Of a DNA stretch of 64,000 nucleotides, positions 52,464-63,144 are shown piece by piece; position 1 is the first letter of the stretch, and each line of letters starts with the position of its first letter. The position numbers and the translations under genes are program-made. A model generated the notes under the pieces. It made no database searches and was not told where the DNA came from. It worked only from the letters and a program-made list of their open reading frames with translations. Where the stretch lies: positions 124,001 to 188,000 of the forward strand of contig CAWAIR010000009.1 in NCBI GenBank assembly GCA_963782045.1. Reading direction: 5' to 3'. The stretch comes from CAVSRC01 sp963782045. GTDB lineage: Bacteria; Pseudomonadota; Alphaproteobacteria; Rhizobiales; Kaistiaceae.

Positions 52464-52869
52464 TCAGCGCCCGCCAAGCGCCGTCTGCACTTCCCTGAGC
52501 TGGTGCAGCTTGAGCTCGGCGACGTCCCGGGTGGCGCCGTCCTTGGCGTCGGCGACGTCTTCCTCGGCGTTCCTGACTTCCTGCGCCAGCCAATCCGGAT
52601 CGACCTCGGCGAGCGGGACCGCCTGCTCGGCGAGCACGGTCAGCCCGCTGACATTCACGTCGGCGAAGCCGCCGCGCACGAAGATGCGCTGGGTCTCGCC
52701 GCCGTGGGCCACGTCGACCACGCCCGGCCTGCAGGGTCGACATGAAGGGCGCATGGCCCTTGAGCACCGTGAAGTAGCCCTCGGAGCCGGGGATGACGAC
52801 CTGCTCCACCTGCGCCGATATCAGCAGGCGCTCGGGCGAGACCAGTTCGAACTGAAAGGGATCGGCCAT
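52464..52869 (-). CDS. atpC: ATP synthase F1 epsilon subunit, with one frameshift
   Basis: MADPFQFELVSPERLLISAQ, VVIPGSEGYFTVLKGHAPFM in one frame, then after an extra base near 52733, PGVVDVAHGGETQRIFVRGG and FADVNVSGLTVLAEQAVPLA. Joined length about 134 residues. It forms the central stalk with gamma and inhibits ATP hydrolysis. The last gene of the atpHAGD-x-C operon. Confidence 0.93.
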
Positions 52870-52875
52870 GACTGC

Positions 52876-53186
52876 TCAGCCTTTGCGCATGTCGAGAAGA
52901 TAGCCGGCGCCGAGACCGACGACGGCGCCGATGGCAGCGAGGATCGCCGTCCTCAGGCCGGGATCGTCGAACGGCGAGCGGTCCTTGTTGACCTCGATGT
53001 TGAGGCCGCCGTTCTGGCCGTTGACGGTGACCGACGCCGCTGCCCGAGCCGTTGTTGTTCTGCACCGTCATGTTGAGCGGCCCGGCGTGGATCTCGGTCG
53101 TCGCCGGCTTGGGCGCCGTCGAACCAGCCGATCGCGGCCCCGACCACCAGCCCGACCACCAGCAGGATGACCTTGAGGTTCGTCAT
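52876..53186 (-). CDS. Small membrane protein between atpD and atpC, frameshifted
   Basis: Reading across two frame changes gives about 103 residues: a start MTNLKVILLVVGLVVGAAIG with a membrane helix, a linker with EIHAGPLNMTVQNNNGSG and NIEVNKDRSPFDDPG, and a second helix RTAILAAIGAVVGLGAGYLL ending DMRKG. I recognise no family. It sits six bases before atpC inside the ATP synthase operon, so it may be an accessory membrane factor or a co-transcribed stranger. Confidence 0.6.
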
Positions 53187-53208
53187 CGGCCGCGCCCGGT
53201 GCCTGCGA

Positions 53209-54669
53209 TCAGGCGGCCTCGGCCGCCAGCTTCTTCGCCTTCTCGACCGCCTCCTCGATGGTGCCGACCATGTAGAAGGCCGGCTCCGGCAGGTGGTCGT
53301 ATTCGCCGGCGACCAGACCCTTGAAGCCCTTGATGGTGTCCTCGAGCTCGACGAACACGCCCGGCGTGCCGGTGAACACCTCGGCGACGTGGAACGGCTG
53401 GGACAGGAAGCGCTCGATCTTGCGGGCGCGCGCCACGGTCAGCTTGTCCTCTTCGGACAGCTCGTCCATGCCCAGGATGGCGATGATGTCCTGCAGCTAC
53501 TTGTAGCGCTGCAGGACCTGCTGCACCTGGCGGGCGACGGTGTAGTGCTCCTCGCCGACGATCGCCGCGGATCGAGCATGCGCGAGGTCGAATTCGAGCG
53601 GGTCGACCGCCGGATAGATGCCCTTCTCGGCGATCGACCGCGACAGCGTCGTGGTCGCGTCGAGGTGGGCGAACGAGGTCGCCGGCGCCGGGTCGGTCAG
53701 GTCGTCGGCCGGCACGTAGATCGCCTGCACCGAGGTGATCGAGCCCTTGTTGGTGGTGGTGATGCGCTCCTGCAGCGCGCCCATGTCGGTGGCCAGCGTC
53801 GGCTGGTAGCCCACCGCGCGAGGGATGCGGCCGAGCAGCGCCGACACTTCCGAGCCGGCCTGGGTGAAGCGGAAGATGTTGTCGACGAAGAACAGCACGT
53901 CCTGGCCCTGGTCGCGGAAATACTCGGCCACGGTCAGGCCGGTGAGGCCGACGCGGGCGCGGGCGCCCGGCGGCTCGTTCATCTGGCCGAAGACCAGCGC
54001 GCACTTGGAGCCGGCGGTCGAGCCGTTGTTCTTCTTCGGGTCCTTGTTGACGCCCGATTCGATCATCTCGTGATAGAGGTCGTTGCCCTCGCGGGTGCGC
54101 TCGCCGACGCCGGCGAACACCGAGTAGCCGCCGTGGGCCTTGGCGATGTTGTTGATCAGCTCCTGGATGATCACCGTCTTGCCGACGCCGGCGCCGCCGA
54201 ACAGGCCGATCTTGCCGCCGCGGGCGTAGGGCGCGAGCAGGTCGACGACCTTGATGCCGGTGACCAGGATCTGCGATTCGGTCGACTGGTCGACATATGC
54301 CGGGGCCGGCTGGTGGATGGCGCGGCTCTGCTGGGTCTTGATCGGCCCGGCCTCGTCCACCGGCTCGCCGATGACGTTCATGATGCGCCCGAGCGTCTCC
54401 TCGCCCACCGGCACCGCGATCGGCTCGCCGGTGTCGGTGACCTCCTGGCCGCGCACCAGGCCCTCGGTGGTGTCCATGGCGATGGTGCGCACCGTGCTTT
54501 CGCCGAGATGCTGGGCGACCTCGAGGATCAGGCGCGTGCCGTGGTTGTCGACGTAGAGCGCGTTCAGGATGGCCGGCAGATGCCCCTCGAACTTCACGTC
54601 GACGACGGCGCCGGTGACCTGGGTGATGCGTCCGGTGACGCCCTTAACGTTGGTGGTGTCTTTGGCCAT
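53209..54669 (-). CDS. atpD: ATP synthase F1 beta subunit, with an in-frame amber codon
   Basis: GRITQVTGAVVDVKFEGHLP, P-loop GGAGVGKTVIIQELINNIAK, VGERTREGNDLYHEM and ALVFGQMNEPPGARARVGLT are standard. Near 53564-53600 a short stretch (EFDLAHARSA in place of the usual DSTSRMLDP) results from a +1 and a +2 shift that cancel. After QQVLQRYK a TAG (53497-53499) replaces the expected serine codon TCG, and the C-terminus LQDIIAILGMDELSEEDKLT to KKLAAEAA continues in the same frame. Full length 486 residues if the TAG is an error, which is likely for the catalytic subunit. Confidence 0.95.
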
Positions 54670-54696
54670 TGTCTCTCTGCCTCTCCGGGTGGGGCT

Positions 54697-55575
54697 TCAG
54701 AGCGCCTCGGCGCCCGAGATGATTTCGATGAGTTCCTTGGTGATCTGCGCCTGGCGCGTGCGGTTGTAGTCGAGTGTGTAGCGGTCGATCATGTCGCCGG
54801 CATTGCGCGTCGCGTTGTCCATGGCACTCATCTTGGCGCCCTGCTCGGACGCCACGTTCTCCAGGAGCGCACGGAAGATCTGGACCGACAGGTTGCGCGG
54901 CAGCAGCTCGGCGAGGATCGATTCCTCGTCCGGCTCGTACTCGTAGGCCGCCCCGCCGCCGGCCGCCGACGCCTCGCCCTCGACCTCGGCCGGGATGAGC
55001 CTGCAGCGCCGTCGGCACCTGGCTGATCACCGAGCGGAACTCGGCGAAGAACAGCGTGCGACGTCGAACTGGCCGTCGTCGAACAGGGCGAGCACCCGCT
55101 TGCCGATGGCGTCGGCATTCGCGAAGCCGATCTGGCGCACGTCGCGCAGCTCGATCGTGTCGAGGATCTGGCGCGCGAACTGGCGGCGCAGGATGTCGTA
55201 GCCCTTGCGCCCGACGCACAGGATCTTCACCTGCTTGCCGTCGCGCGTCAGCCGGTTGACGTGGTCGCGCGCCAGCCGCGCGATCGACGAGTTGAAGGCG
55301 CCGCACAGGCCGCGGTCGGCCGTGCACACCACCAGAAGGTGGGTCTCGTCCTTCCCGGTGCCGATCAGCAGACGCGGCGAATCCGTGCTGCCGCTCGACC
55401 CCGTCGCGACATTGACCAGCACCGCCGCCATGCGCTCGGCATAGGGCCGCGCTGCTTCCGCCGCCGCCTGCGCCCGGCGCAGCTTCGATGCGGCGACCAT
55501 CTGCATGGCCCGCGTGATCTTCTGCGTCGACTTGACCGAGGCGATGCGGTTCCGCAGCTCTTTGAGGGAAGCCAT
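54697..55575 (-). CDS. atpG: ATP synthase F1 gamma subunit, with two frameshifts
   Basis: MASLKELRNRIASVKSTQKI, TADRGLCGAFNSSIARLARD and IGKRVLALFDDGQFDVA are in the first frame. LFFAEFRSVISQVPTALQ continues after a missing c near 55066, and PAEVEGEASAAGGGAAYEYE to TKELIEIISGAEAL after an extra g near 55005. Joined length about 292 residues. Gamma is the rotating central shaft of F1. Confidence 0.94.
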
Positions 55576-55606
55576 CTCTCAGCCCGCTATTGCGACCCCG
55601 CCCCGA

Positions 55607-57136
<1,530 letters not shown>

Positions 57137-57137
<1 letters not shown>

Positions 57138-57697
57138 CAGCCGACCTCTTTCATGGCAAGTTTGAGCGAATTGAGTTTGGTCCTGAGCGAACCGTCGATC
57201 ATGCGGCTGCCGACCTGAACGATGAGGCCGCCGATCAGCGTCGGATCGACGCGGGCGTGGAGCGCCACGTCCTTGCCGATCGCGGCCTTGAGCGCCTCCC
57301 TGAGGGCGGCGGCGTGCTTGTCGCTGAGCGGCTCGGCGCTCACCACCTCGGCGGCGACCTCGCCACGGTGGGCGGCCATCAGGCGGCGGAATTGGGTGAT
57401 GATGTCGGGCATCACGAACAGCCGCCGATTGTGTGCGACGACCCGGATGAAGTTGCCCGCCAGCCCGCCGATTTCGGCCTTGTCGAGCACGGCGCCGACC
57501 GCGCGCACCTGCTGGTCGGCGGCGAAGACGGGGCTGCGGACGAGGCGCGTCAGGTCGGCGCTTTCGGCGAGCATTGCGGCGAAGCGGTTGAGATCGGCCT
57601 CGACGGCCGGCAATGCATCGGCTTCGCTAGCAACCTCGAAGAAGGCGCTGGCGTAGCGTCCCGCTACGGTCGCTATGGAAGATTTTCTGCCGGCCAC
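57137..57697 (-). CDS. atpH: ATP synthase F1 delta subunit
   Basis: 186 residues from a GTG at 57697, with AGGGACCAG upstream; an upstream GTG would add 9 residues. ATVAGRYASAFFEVASEADA, NFIRVVAHNRRLFVMPDIIT and the C-terminal IGGLIVQVGSRMIDGSLRTK with LNSLKLAM are characteristic of OSCP/delta. Connects F1 to the peripheral stalk. First gene of the operon; frame intact. Confidence 0.95.
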
Positions 57698-57861
57698 CTG
57701 GTCCCTGTCCTCGACACGACGAGCCCCCACCGGTCGAGCCCGGCCCGCCCCCTGTAAGGCCCTGAACGGATTATCTTTCGGGGAAGGCCCGCGCTCCGAA
57801 CCGGCCCCAAACCCCCGGAATTGCCGGTCGGATTAGCATAGGCTCCCCCGCAGGGCAATAT

Positions 57862-57898
57862 CGCGGATTTGGCCGGGTTTCGGCCCGGCCCGTCCGCG
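57862..57898 (-). promoter_or_regulatory. Stem-loop in the leader of the atp operon
   Basis: CGCGGA and GGCCGGG on one side pair with CCCGGCC and TCCGCG on the other around TTTCGG, giving a two-part stem about 165 bases upstream of atpH. The 345-base gap between atpH and the outer-membrane gene holds no gene that I can see; both promoters should lie here. Confidence 0.4.
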
Positions 57899-58042
57899 AC
57901 TGCCGCAGGGCCGGCGAGAGCGCCACCAGCCACAATCGGCGCGCGCAATTAACCCGGCATTTACCATGATCGCGCACCTTGAATCCTGTTCGAGCCGCGT
58001 TGCGTTGGGGCCCGACTGCTCCGCCGGGGAGTCCTTGACACC

Positions 58043-59002
58043 ATGACCACACATGCCGCCCGAACGGCAAAGCGCAGCCTGGCTGCAGCACTTACGCTAT
58101 TTGGCTGCCTTGCCGCATGGCCGGCCGCCGCCGACGACACCGACTGGGGCTGGATCAACGGCGCCTACAGCGGAGAGATCGGCGCCCGCATGTGGTACGG
58201 CATGGGAGAGACCGGCAAGAACCTTTACGGCACCGACGGCAGCACGCTGGTCTCGCGCCTGTCCTACAAGGGACTGGCGGGCGCCTCCGGCGAGGTCTAC
58301 GGCCAGATCAACCAGGGCAACTACTTCGTCAAGGGCGTCGCCGGCCTGGGCCGACTGCTCATGCGCGGCACCCTCCAGGACGAGGATTTCGAGCCCTTCA
58401 CCTCGCCCTATTCCAGCACCGACAGCAGCCTGCACGCCGGCAACCTCGGCTATGTCACCGTCGACGGCGGCGCCTACATCGTCGACACCCCGCACGCCCG
58501 CCTCGGCCTGTTCGCCGGCTACGGCTATCTGAACCAGAGCGTCAACGCCTACGGCTGCGCGCAGACCGGCAGCAATCCGGCCATCTGCGGCACGGCGATC
58601 CCGGATACGACGCGCGTCATCACCCAGAAGAACAACTGGAATGCGCTCCGCCTCGGCGTGAACGGCGACGTGCGCTTCGGCAAGGGCTGGCGCCTGGCCG
58701 GCGAGGCCGCGGCGCTGCCTTATGTCCAGCTCGTCGGCACCGACTATCACTGGCTGCGCATCGGCCGGGACTTCAGCGGCGGCATTCCGGAAGACGGCAC
58801 CGGCTGGGGCTATCAGCTCGAGGCGATGCTCGACTACACGCTGGCCAACCGCGTCACGCTCGGCGTCGGCGCGCGCTACTGGCACATGCAGTCGAGCGGC
58901 ACCACCCACTTCGAGGACGTCACCTCCAATGGCGGCCCGCAGCGGGTCGACTGGAAGACCGATTATTACGGCCTGACCGCCCACGCCGGCTGGCAGTTTT
59001 AG
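58043..59002 (+). CDS. Outer-membrane beta-barrel protein
   Basis: 319 residues. A Sec signal (SLAAALTLFGCLAAWPAAA, cleavage near residue 30) is followed by alternating amphipathic strands rich in aromatic girdle residues (GEIGARMWYGMGET, YVTVDGGAYIVDT, RLGLFAGYGYLNQSVNAYG, VTLGVGARYWHMQSSG) and a C-terminal phenylalanine (HAGWQF), the outer-membrane insertion signal. Overall reminiscent of small barrel families such as omptins, but I see no protease active site with certainty. Function unknown. Confidence 0.82.
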   Translation: MTTHAARTAKRSLAAALTLFGCLAAWPAAADDTDWGWINGAYSGEIGARMWYGMGETGKNLYGTDGSTLVSRLSYKGLAGASGEVYGQINQGNYFVKGVAGLGRLLMRGTLQDEDFEPFTSPYSSTDSSLHAGNLGYVTVDGGAYIVDTPHARLGLFAGYGYLNQSVNAYGCAQTGSNPAICGTAIPDTTRVITQKNNWNALRLGVNGDVRFGKGWRLAGEAAALPYVQLVGTDYHWLRIGRDFSGGIPEDGTGWGYQLEAMLDYTLANRVTLGVGARYWHMQSSGTTHFEDVTSNGGPQRVDWKTDYYGLTAHAGWQF

Positions 59003-59017
59003 CCCATCCCGCCTTAG

Positions 59018-59045
59018 CCCGGATGGAGCGTCAGCGTCGTCCGGG
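59018..59045. repeat. REP-like extragenic hairpin
   Basis: CCCGGATGGAGCG...GTCGTCCGGG, with complementary ends, resembles a dispersed extragenic palindrome found in many Hyphomicrobiales genomes. A second hairpin, CCCGCAA...TTGCGGG, follows at about 59051-59077. Confidence 0.55.
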
Positions 59046-59100
59046 ATTCACCCGCAATCCGCTTCGCTCCTTGCGGGCTATTCGTCCGGCTACCCTCTAC

Positions 59101-59163
59101 AGAAAACTCTGCGGGTCGATATCGACCTGCACGCGCAGCGACGCGCGCGGCCGCGGCGCCGCC
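59101..59163 (-). repeat. Duplicated 3' end of priA
   Basis: On the minus strand these 63 bases encode PRPRASLRVQVDIDPQSFL followed by TAG, matching the true end of priA at 59865-59926 (same protein, TGA stop) with only a few base changes. The two copies bracket the VOC gene. The 254-base gap before that gene contains nothing else recognisable apart from hairpins. Confidence 0.9.
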
Positions 59164-59256
59164 CGCGCTCGATCGCCGGTGCCCTGCCCGTCTACTGACG
59201 CATTCTGTCAGGGCAGCTCGGCTAAGGTCGCTTGCGGTAGCAAAGGAGGCGGAACG

Positions 59257-59772
59257 ATGTCGGCCAAGGCCAAATTCCGACCCGAGGGATATGCGACGGT
59301 TACGGTTTGGATCATCACCCCTGACACTGCCAAGCTCCTCGATTTCCTTGCGGCTGCTTATGGGGCCAAGGAGCTTGCCAGAGTGACAAACCCGAACGGC
59401 AGAGGCATCGGCCACGCCGAAACGCGCATCGGCGACGCCGTGATCATGGCCTTCGATTCGCCCCCGGGTTGGCCGGAGACGCCTGCCTTCATCCGCCTCT
59501 ACGTCGAAGATGCCGAAAGAAGCTTTGCTTCGGCCCTCAAGGCGGGCGCGATTGCTGTGACCAAACCCACGATGCTGGCCTTCGGCGACATAGTCGGCCG
59601 CGTGCGCGATCCGCTTGGAAACTTCTGGTGGTTACAAACCCATCTCGAGGATGTGCCGCCGGAAGAGATGCAGCGGCGTTGGACCGACCCGGAGTGGACC
59701 AAGGCGATGGCCTACGTGCAAAACTCGTTGACGCAGTTTGGGCACTTGGTAGGCGGCAGGTCGCGGCCATGA
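59257..59772 (+). CDS. VOC/glyoxalase-family protein
   Basis: 171 residues from ATG 59257, with AAAGGAGGCGG upstream. YATVTVWIITPDTAKLLDFL, GIGHAETRIGDAVIMAFDSP, FIRLYVEDAERSF and GRVRDPLGNFWWLQTHLEDV show the two beta-alpha-beta-beta-beta units of PhnB/YycE-like vicinal oxygen chelate proteins. Role unknown, perhaps antibiotic or toxin binding. It is flanked by copies of the priA 3' end and lies where related genomes have none, so it was probably acquired. Confidence 0.88.
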   Translation: MSAKAKFRPEGYATVTVWIITPDTAKLLDFLAAAYGAKELARVTNPNGRGIGHAETRIGDAVIMAFDSPPGWPETPAFIRLYVEDAERSFASALKAGAIAVTKPTMLAFGDIVGRVRDPLGNFWWLQTHLEDVPPEEMQRRWTDPEWTKAMAYVQNSLTQFGHLVGGRSRP

Positions 59773-59859
59773 AGGTTGCTGACCACCATCTGCTGCCTTG
59801 CCGGCCGAGCATCCCGGCGCCTACGGTTCCCGCCGGAACCGGCCGTGGGAGACAGCCGA

Positions 59860-62043
59860 TCACAAGAAGCTCTGCGGATCGATATCGACCTGCACGCGCA
59901 GCGACGCGCGCGGCCGCGGCGCCGCCTCCAGCCAGCGGCGGATGAAGCCTTGCAGGTTGGCGCTGCGCGGCGCCTGGACGAGCAGGCGGAAGCGGTGGCG
60001 GCCGCGCACCACCGCCAGCGGCGCCTCGGCGGGCCCGAGCACGCCGATCGCCGGGTCCTGCGGCGCGGCGCGGCGGAAGGCGGCGGCGTAGCCCTGCGTT
60101 TCGGAGCGCTCCAGTCCGGAGACCACGATTGCCGCCAGCCGGCCGAAGGGCGGCAGGCCGGCGGCGCGCCGTTCGGCGATCTCCTTCTCGTAGAAGGCCT
60201 CGCGGTCGCCGGAAACGATCGCCTGGATGACCGGATGGTCGGGCGCGTAGGTCTGCAGCTGCGCCCGGCTGGCGCCGCCCATGCGGCCCGCCCGCCCGGT
60301 CACCTGGCTGAGGAGCTGGAAGGTGCGCTCGGCCGCACGCATGTCGCCGTGGGCGAGACCGAGATCGGCATCGACCACGCCGACCAGCCTGAGGAAGGGG
60401 AAGTTGTGGCCCTTGGCCACCAACTGGGTGCCGATGACGATATCGACCTCGCCCTTGGCGATCGACGCCAGCTCTAGCCGCATGCGGTCGACGCCGCCGG
60501 CAAGATCGCTGGAGAGAACGATGGTGCGCGCCTCGGGAAAGCGCGAGGCCACCTCCTCCGCCAGCCGCTCGACGCCGGGCCCGATCGGCACCAGGCTCTC
60601 AGCGTCGCCGCATTCCGGGCACGCCTGCGGTCGCTTCTCCGCATGGCCGCAATGATGGCAGACAAGCTGCCCGCGGAAGCGGTGCTCGACCAGCCAGGTC
60701 GAGCAGTTGGGGCACTGGAAACGGTGGCCGCAGGTGCGGCAGAGGGTGAGCGGCGCATAGCCGCGGCGATTGAGGAAGAGCAGCGCCTGCTCGTTCTGTT
60801 CCAGCGTCTCGCCGACCGCCCTGGCCAGCGGCGGCGACAGGAAGCGGCCCTTCTCCGGCTGCTCGGCGCGCATGTCGATCGCCTCGATGTCGGGCAGCGC
60901 CGCTTCCTTGTAGCGGTCGGAAAGCACGATGCGCGCATAGCGGCCGGCATCGGCATTGACCCGCGATTCGATAGAGGGCGTCGCCGAGGACAGCACCACC
61001 GGGAAGCCGGCTAAATGTCCGCGCACCACCGCCATGTCGCGGGCCGAATAGAAGGCGCGCTCCTCCTGCTTGTAGGCGAGGTCGTGCTCCTCGTCGACGA
61101 CGATGAGGCCGAGATCGGCGAAGGGCAGGAACAGCGCCGAACGCGCGCCCACCACCACCTGCACCGTGCCCTCCGCTACGCCGCGCCACACCCGCTCGCG
61201 GGCGCGCGGCGCCACCTCGGAGTGCCACTCCGCCGGCCGCGTGCCGAAGCGCAGACCGAAACGCTCAAGAAAATCCGCCGTCAGCGAGATTTCCGGCAGC
61301 AGGATGAGCACCTGTTTTCCGGCCCGGACGGCCGCAGCCACCGCCTCGAAATAGACTTCGGTCTTGCCCGAGCCGGTGACGCCGTCGAGCAGCGTCACGG
61401 AGTAGCCGCCGCCGACCATCTGGCGCAGATGGTCGGCCGCTGCTGCCTGCTCGGGCGAGAGCTCCGGCGCGCCAAAATCCGGGTCGGGCGGCAACGCCAC
61501 CGGCCGTGCCGGCATCATCACGGCGGCAAGCGTGCCGGCCTCGACCAGCCCCTGCACGACACCCGGGCTGACGCCGGCGGCCGCGGCCAGGCCGCTCTTG
61601 GTCCAGGCGGCATTGCTGCCGTCGTCCGAGGTCTCGCGCAGCATCGCCAGCACCCGCTCGCGCGCTGCCGTCATCCGCTCCGGCGCCTCGCCGGCCAGTC
61701 GCACGCCCGGCACCGGCGCCTCCGGCTCCATCGCCTTCGGCGCGCGCAGCACCATGCGCAGCACCATGCCGCGCGCGGTCAGCGTGTAGTCAGCCACCCA
61801 GTCGACGAAGCGGCGGATTTCTTCGCTGAGCGGCGGCGCCGCGAAGGTGCCGTTGATGTCCCGCAGCCGGTTGTGGCCGACGCTTCCGTCGGGCGGATCG
61901 TCCCACACCACGCCCACCACGTCGCGCGTGCCGAGCGGCACGCTGACAATGTCGCCGGGTTGGCAGGAGGCCGCTGCGCGATAGGTATAGGGCGCGGCCA
62001 CGGCTACCGGCACCAGCACGGAGACGATCGATTCGCCGGCCAC
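59860..62043 (-). CDS. priA: Primosomal protein N' (replication restart helicase)
   Basis: 727 residues from a GTG at 62043. N-terminal 3'-OH-binding domain (about 1-105), Walker A DGVTGSGKTEVY, DEEH box VVDEEHDLAYKQEE, zinc-binding cysteines (CRTCGHRFQCPNCSTW, CHHCGHAEKRPQACPECGD), motif V/VI GTQLVAKGHNFPF and QVTGRAGRMG. It reloads the replisome at stalled forks. Upstream in-frame extension reaches into the transaldolase region and is not coding. Only its 3' end is duplicated nearby. Confidence 0.95.
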   Translation of the reverse strand: MAGESIVSVLVPVAVAAPYTYRAAASCQPGDIVSVPLGTRDVVGVVWDDPPDGSVGHNRLRDINGTFAAPPLSEEIRRFVDWVADYTLTARGMVLRMVLRAPKAMEPEAPVPGVRLAGEAPERMTAARERVLAMLRETSDDGSNAAWTKSGLAAAAGVSPGVVQGLVEAGTLAAVMMPARPVALPPDPDFGAPELSPEQAAAADHLRQMVGGGYSVTLLDGVTGSGKTEVYFEAVAAAVRAGKQVLILLPEISLTADFLERFGLRFGTRPAEWHSEVAPRARERVWRGVAEGTVQVVVGARSALFLPFADLGLIVVDEEHDLAYKQEERAFYSARDMAVVRGHLAGFPVVLSSATPSIESRVNADAGRYARIVLSDRYKEAALPDIEAIDMRAEQPEKGRFLSPPLARAVGETLEQNEQALLFLNRRGYAPLTLCRTCGHRFQCPNCSTWLVEHRFRGQLVCHHCGHAEKRPQACPECGDAESLVPIGPGVERLAEEVASRFPEARTIVLSSDLAGGVDRMRLELASIAKGEVDIVIGTQLVAKGHNFPFLRLVGVVDADLGLAHGDMRAAERTFQLLSQVTGRAGRMGGASRAQLQTYAPDHPVIQAIVSGDREAFYEKEIAERRAAGLPPFGRLAAIVVSGLERSETQGYAAAFRRAAPQDPAIGVLGPAEAPLAVVRGRHRFRLLVQAPRSANLQGFIRRWLEAAPRPRASLRVQVDIDPQSFL

Positions 62044-62175
62044 TTTTCTCGCGAATCCCTTCGGGCGTTGACGGGTACTGACGATGGCGCCGGTTTGGGC
62101 TAAAGGAAAGGCCGACCCGTCGGCCGCCGCCTGTCCGGCCCCGGCCGCCCATCCCGATCCTTCAGGAGGAAAGCC

Positions 62176-62832
62176 ATGAAGTTCTTCGTCGATACCGCCG
62201 ATGTCGGCGAAATCCGCGAACTCGCCGCCACCGGTCTGCTCGACGGCGTCACCACCAATCCGACGCTGATCGGCAAGGCCGGACGGCCGATCAAGCAGGT
62301 CATCGCCGAAATCTGCGAGGCGGTGCCGGGCCCGGTCTCGGCCGAGGTCGCCGCCATCGACTTCGACGGCATGATGGCCGAAGCCGCCGTTCTCTCGGCC
62401 ATCGCCAAGAACGTCACCATCAAGGTGCCGCTCACCTGGGACGGCCTCAAGGCGTGCAAGGCGCTCTCCTCCAAGGGCACCATGGTCAACGTGACGCTGT
62501 GCTTCTCGGTCAACCAGGCGCTGCTCGCCGCCAAGGCCGGCGCCAGCTTCATCTCGCCCTTCGTCGGCCGCCTGGACGATATCGATATCGACGGCATGGA
62601 CCTCGTCCGCGACATCCGCGTGATGTACGACAACTACGAGGCCCTCCACACCGAGATCCTCGCCGCCTCGATCCGCACGCCCCTGCATGTCACGCAGGCC
62701 GCGCTGGCCGGCGCCGATGTCGCCACCATTCCGCCGGCGGTGCTGAAGAGCCTGGTCAAGCACCCGCTGACCGACAAGGGCCTGGAGAGCTTCCTCGCCG
62801 ACTGGAAGAAGACCGGCCAGACGATCGCCTAG
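62176..62832 (+). CDS. fsa: Transaldolase / fructose-6-phosphate aldolase family protein
   Basis: 218 residues: MKFFVDTADVGEIRELAATG, GVTTNPTLIGKAG, Schiff-base Lys in VTIKVPLTWDG, FISPFVGRLDDIDIDGM and the short C-terminus of the FSA/TalC subfamily. These act as transaldolases or cleave fructose 6-phosphate. TTCAGGAGG precedes the ATG. Next to priA as in related genomes, so a central-metabolism transaldolase is likeliest, unrelated to the sulfosugar locus. Confidence 0.93.
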   Translation: MKFFVDTADVGEIRELAATGLLDGVTTNPTLIGKAGRPIKQVIAEICEAVPGPVSAEVAAIDFDGMMAEAAVLSAIAKNVTIKVPLTWDGLKACKALSSKGTMVNVTLCFSVNQALLAAKAGASFISPFVGRLDDIDIDGMDLVRDIRVMYDNYEALHTEILAASIRTPLHVTQAALAGADVATIPPAVLKSLVKHPLTDKGLESFLADWKKTGQTIA

Positions 62833-62863
62833 GGACGTCGGGGAAGCGATACACACCTCCGTT

Positions 62864-62972
62864 CATGCCCGCGCGGGCGGGCATCCAGGGCGGATCGACG
62901 GCAGGGCCATCGAATTGCCTGTCTGATTCCGGCCCGGGTCCCTGCCTTCGCAGGGACGAACGGGGAGAGCGA
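62864..62972. repeat. Extragenic palindromic repeat in a 312-base gap
   Basis: TGCCCGCGCGGGCGGGCAT and CCCTGCCTTCGCAGGGA, separated by ATTCCGGCCCGGGT, resemble a dispersed composite extragenic repeat of Hyphomicrobiales. I see no gene between the transaldolase gene and the DUF427 gene. Confidence 0.6.
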
Positions 62973-63144
62973 TTGCTTTGCCACAAGCCACGTCATGAGA
63001 AACGGCCTGCCTGCTATTTGGGCAGGCGCGAAAAGTTAATCTTGCCGCCGGCCCTCCGCGCATTGACCGCGGCAGCGCCCACACCACATAGCATTCGAGG
63101 GAAGGGAGCTGGGTTCAGCGGGGCGCCGGGTGGAGGCTCACGCC

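Noticed and set aside
62176..62832. Sulfofructose transaldolase of a sulfo-TAL pathway
   Set aside because: The gene is in its conserved place next to priA, has no nearby operator copy and looks like a housekeeping FSA/TalC protein.
62044..62856. Extension of priA to a 998-residue protein
   Set aside because: The extra part is antisense to the transaldolase gene and PriA normally starts near VSVLVPVAV.
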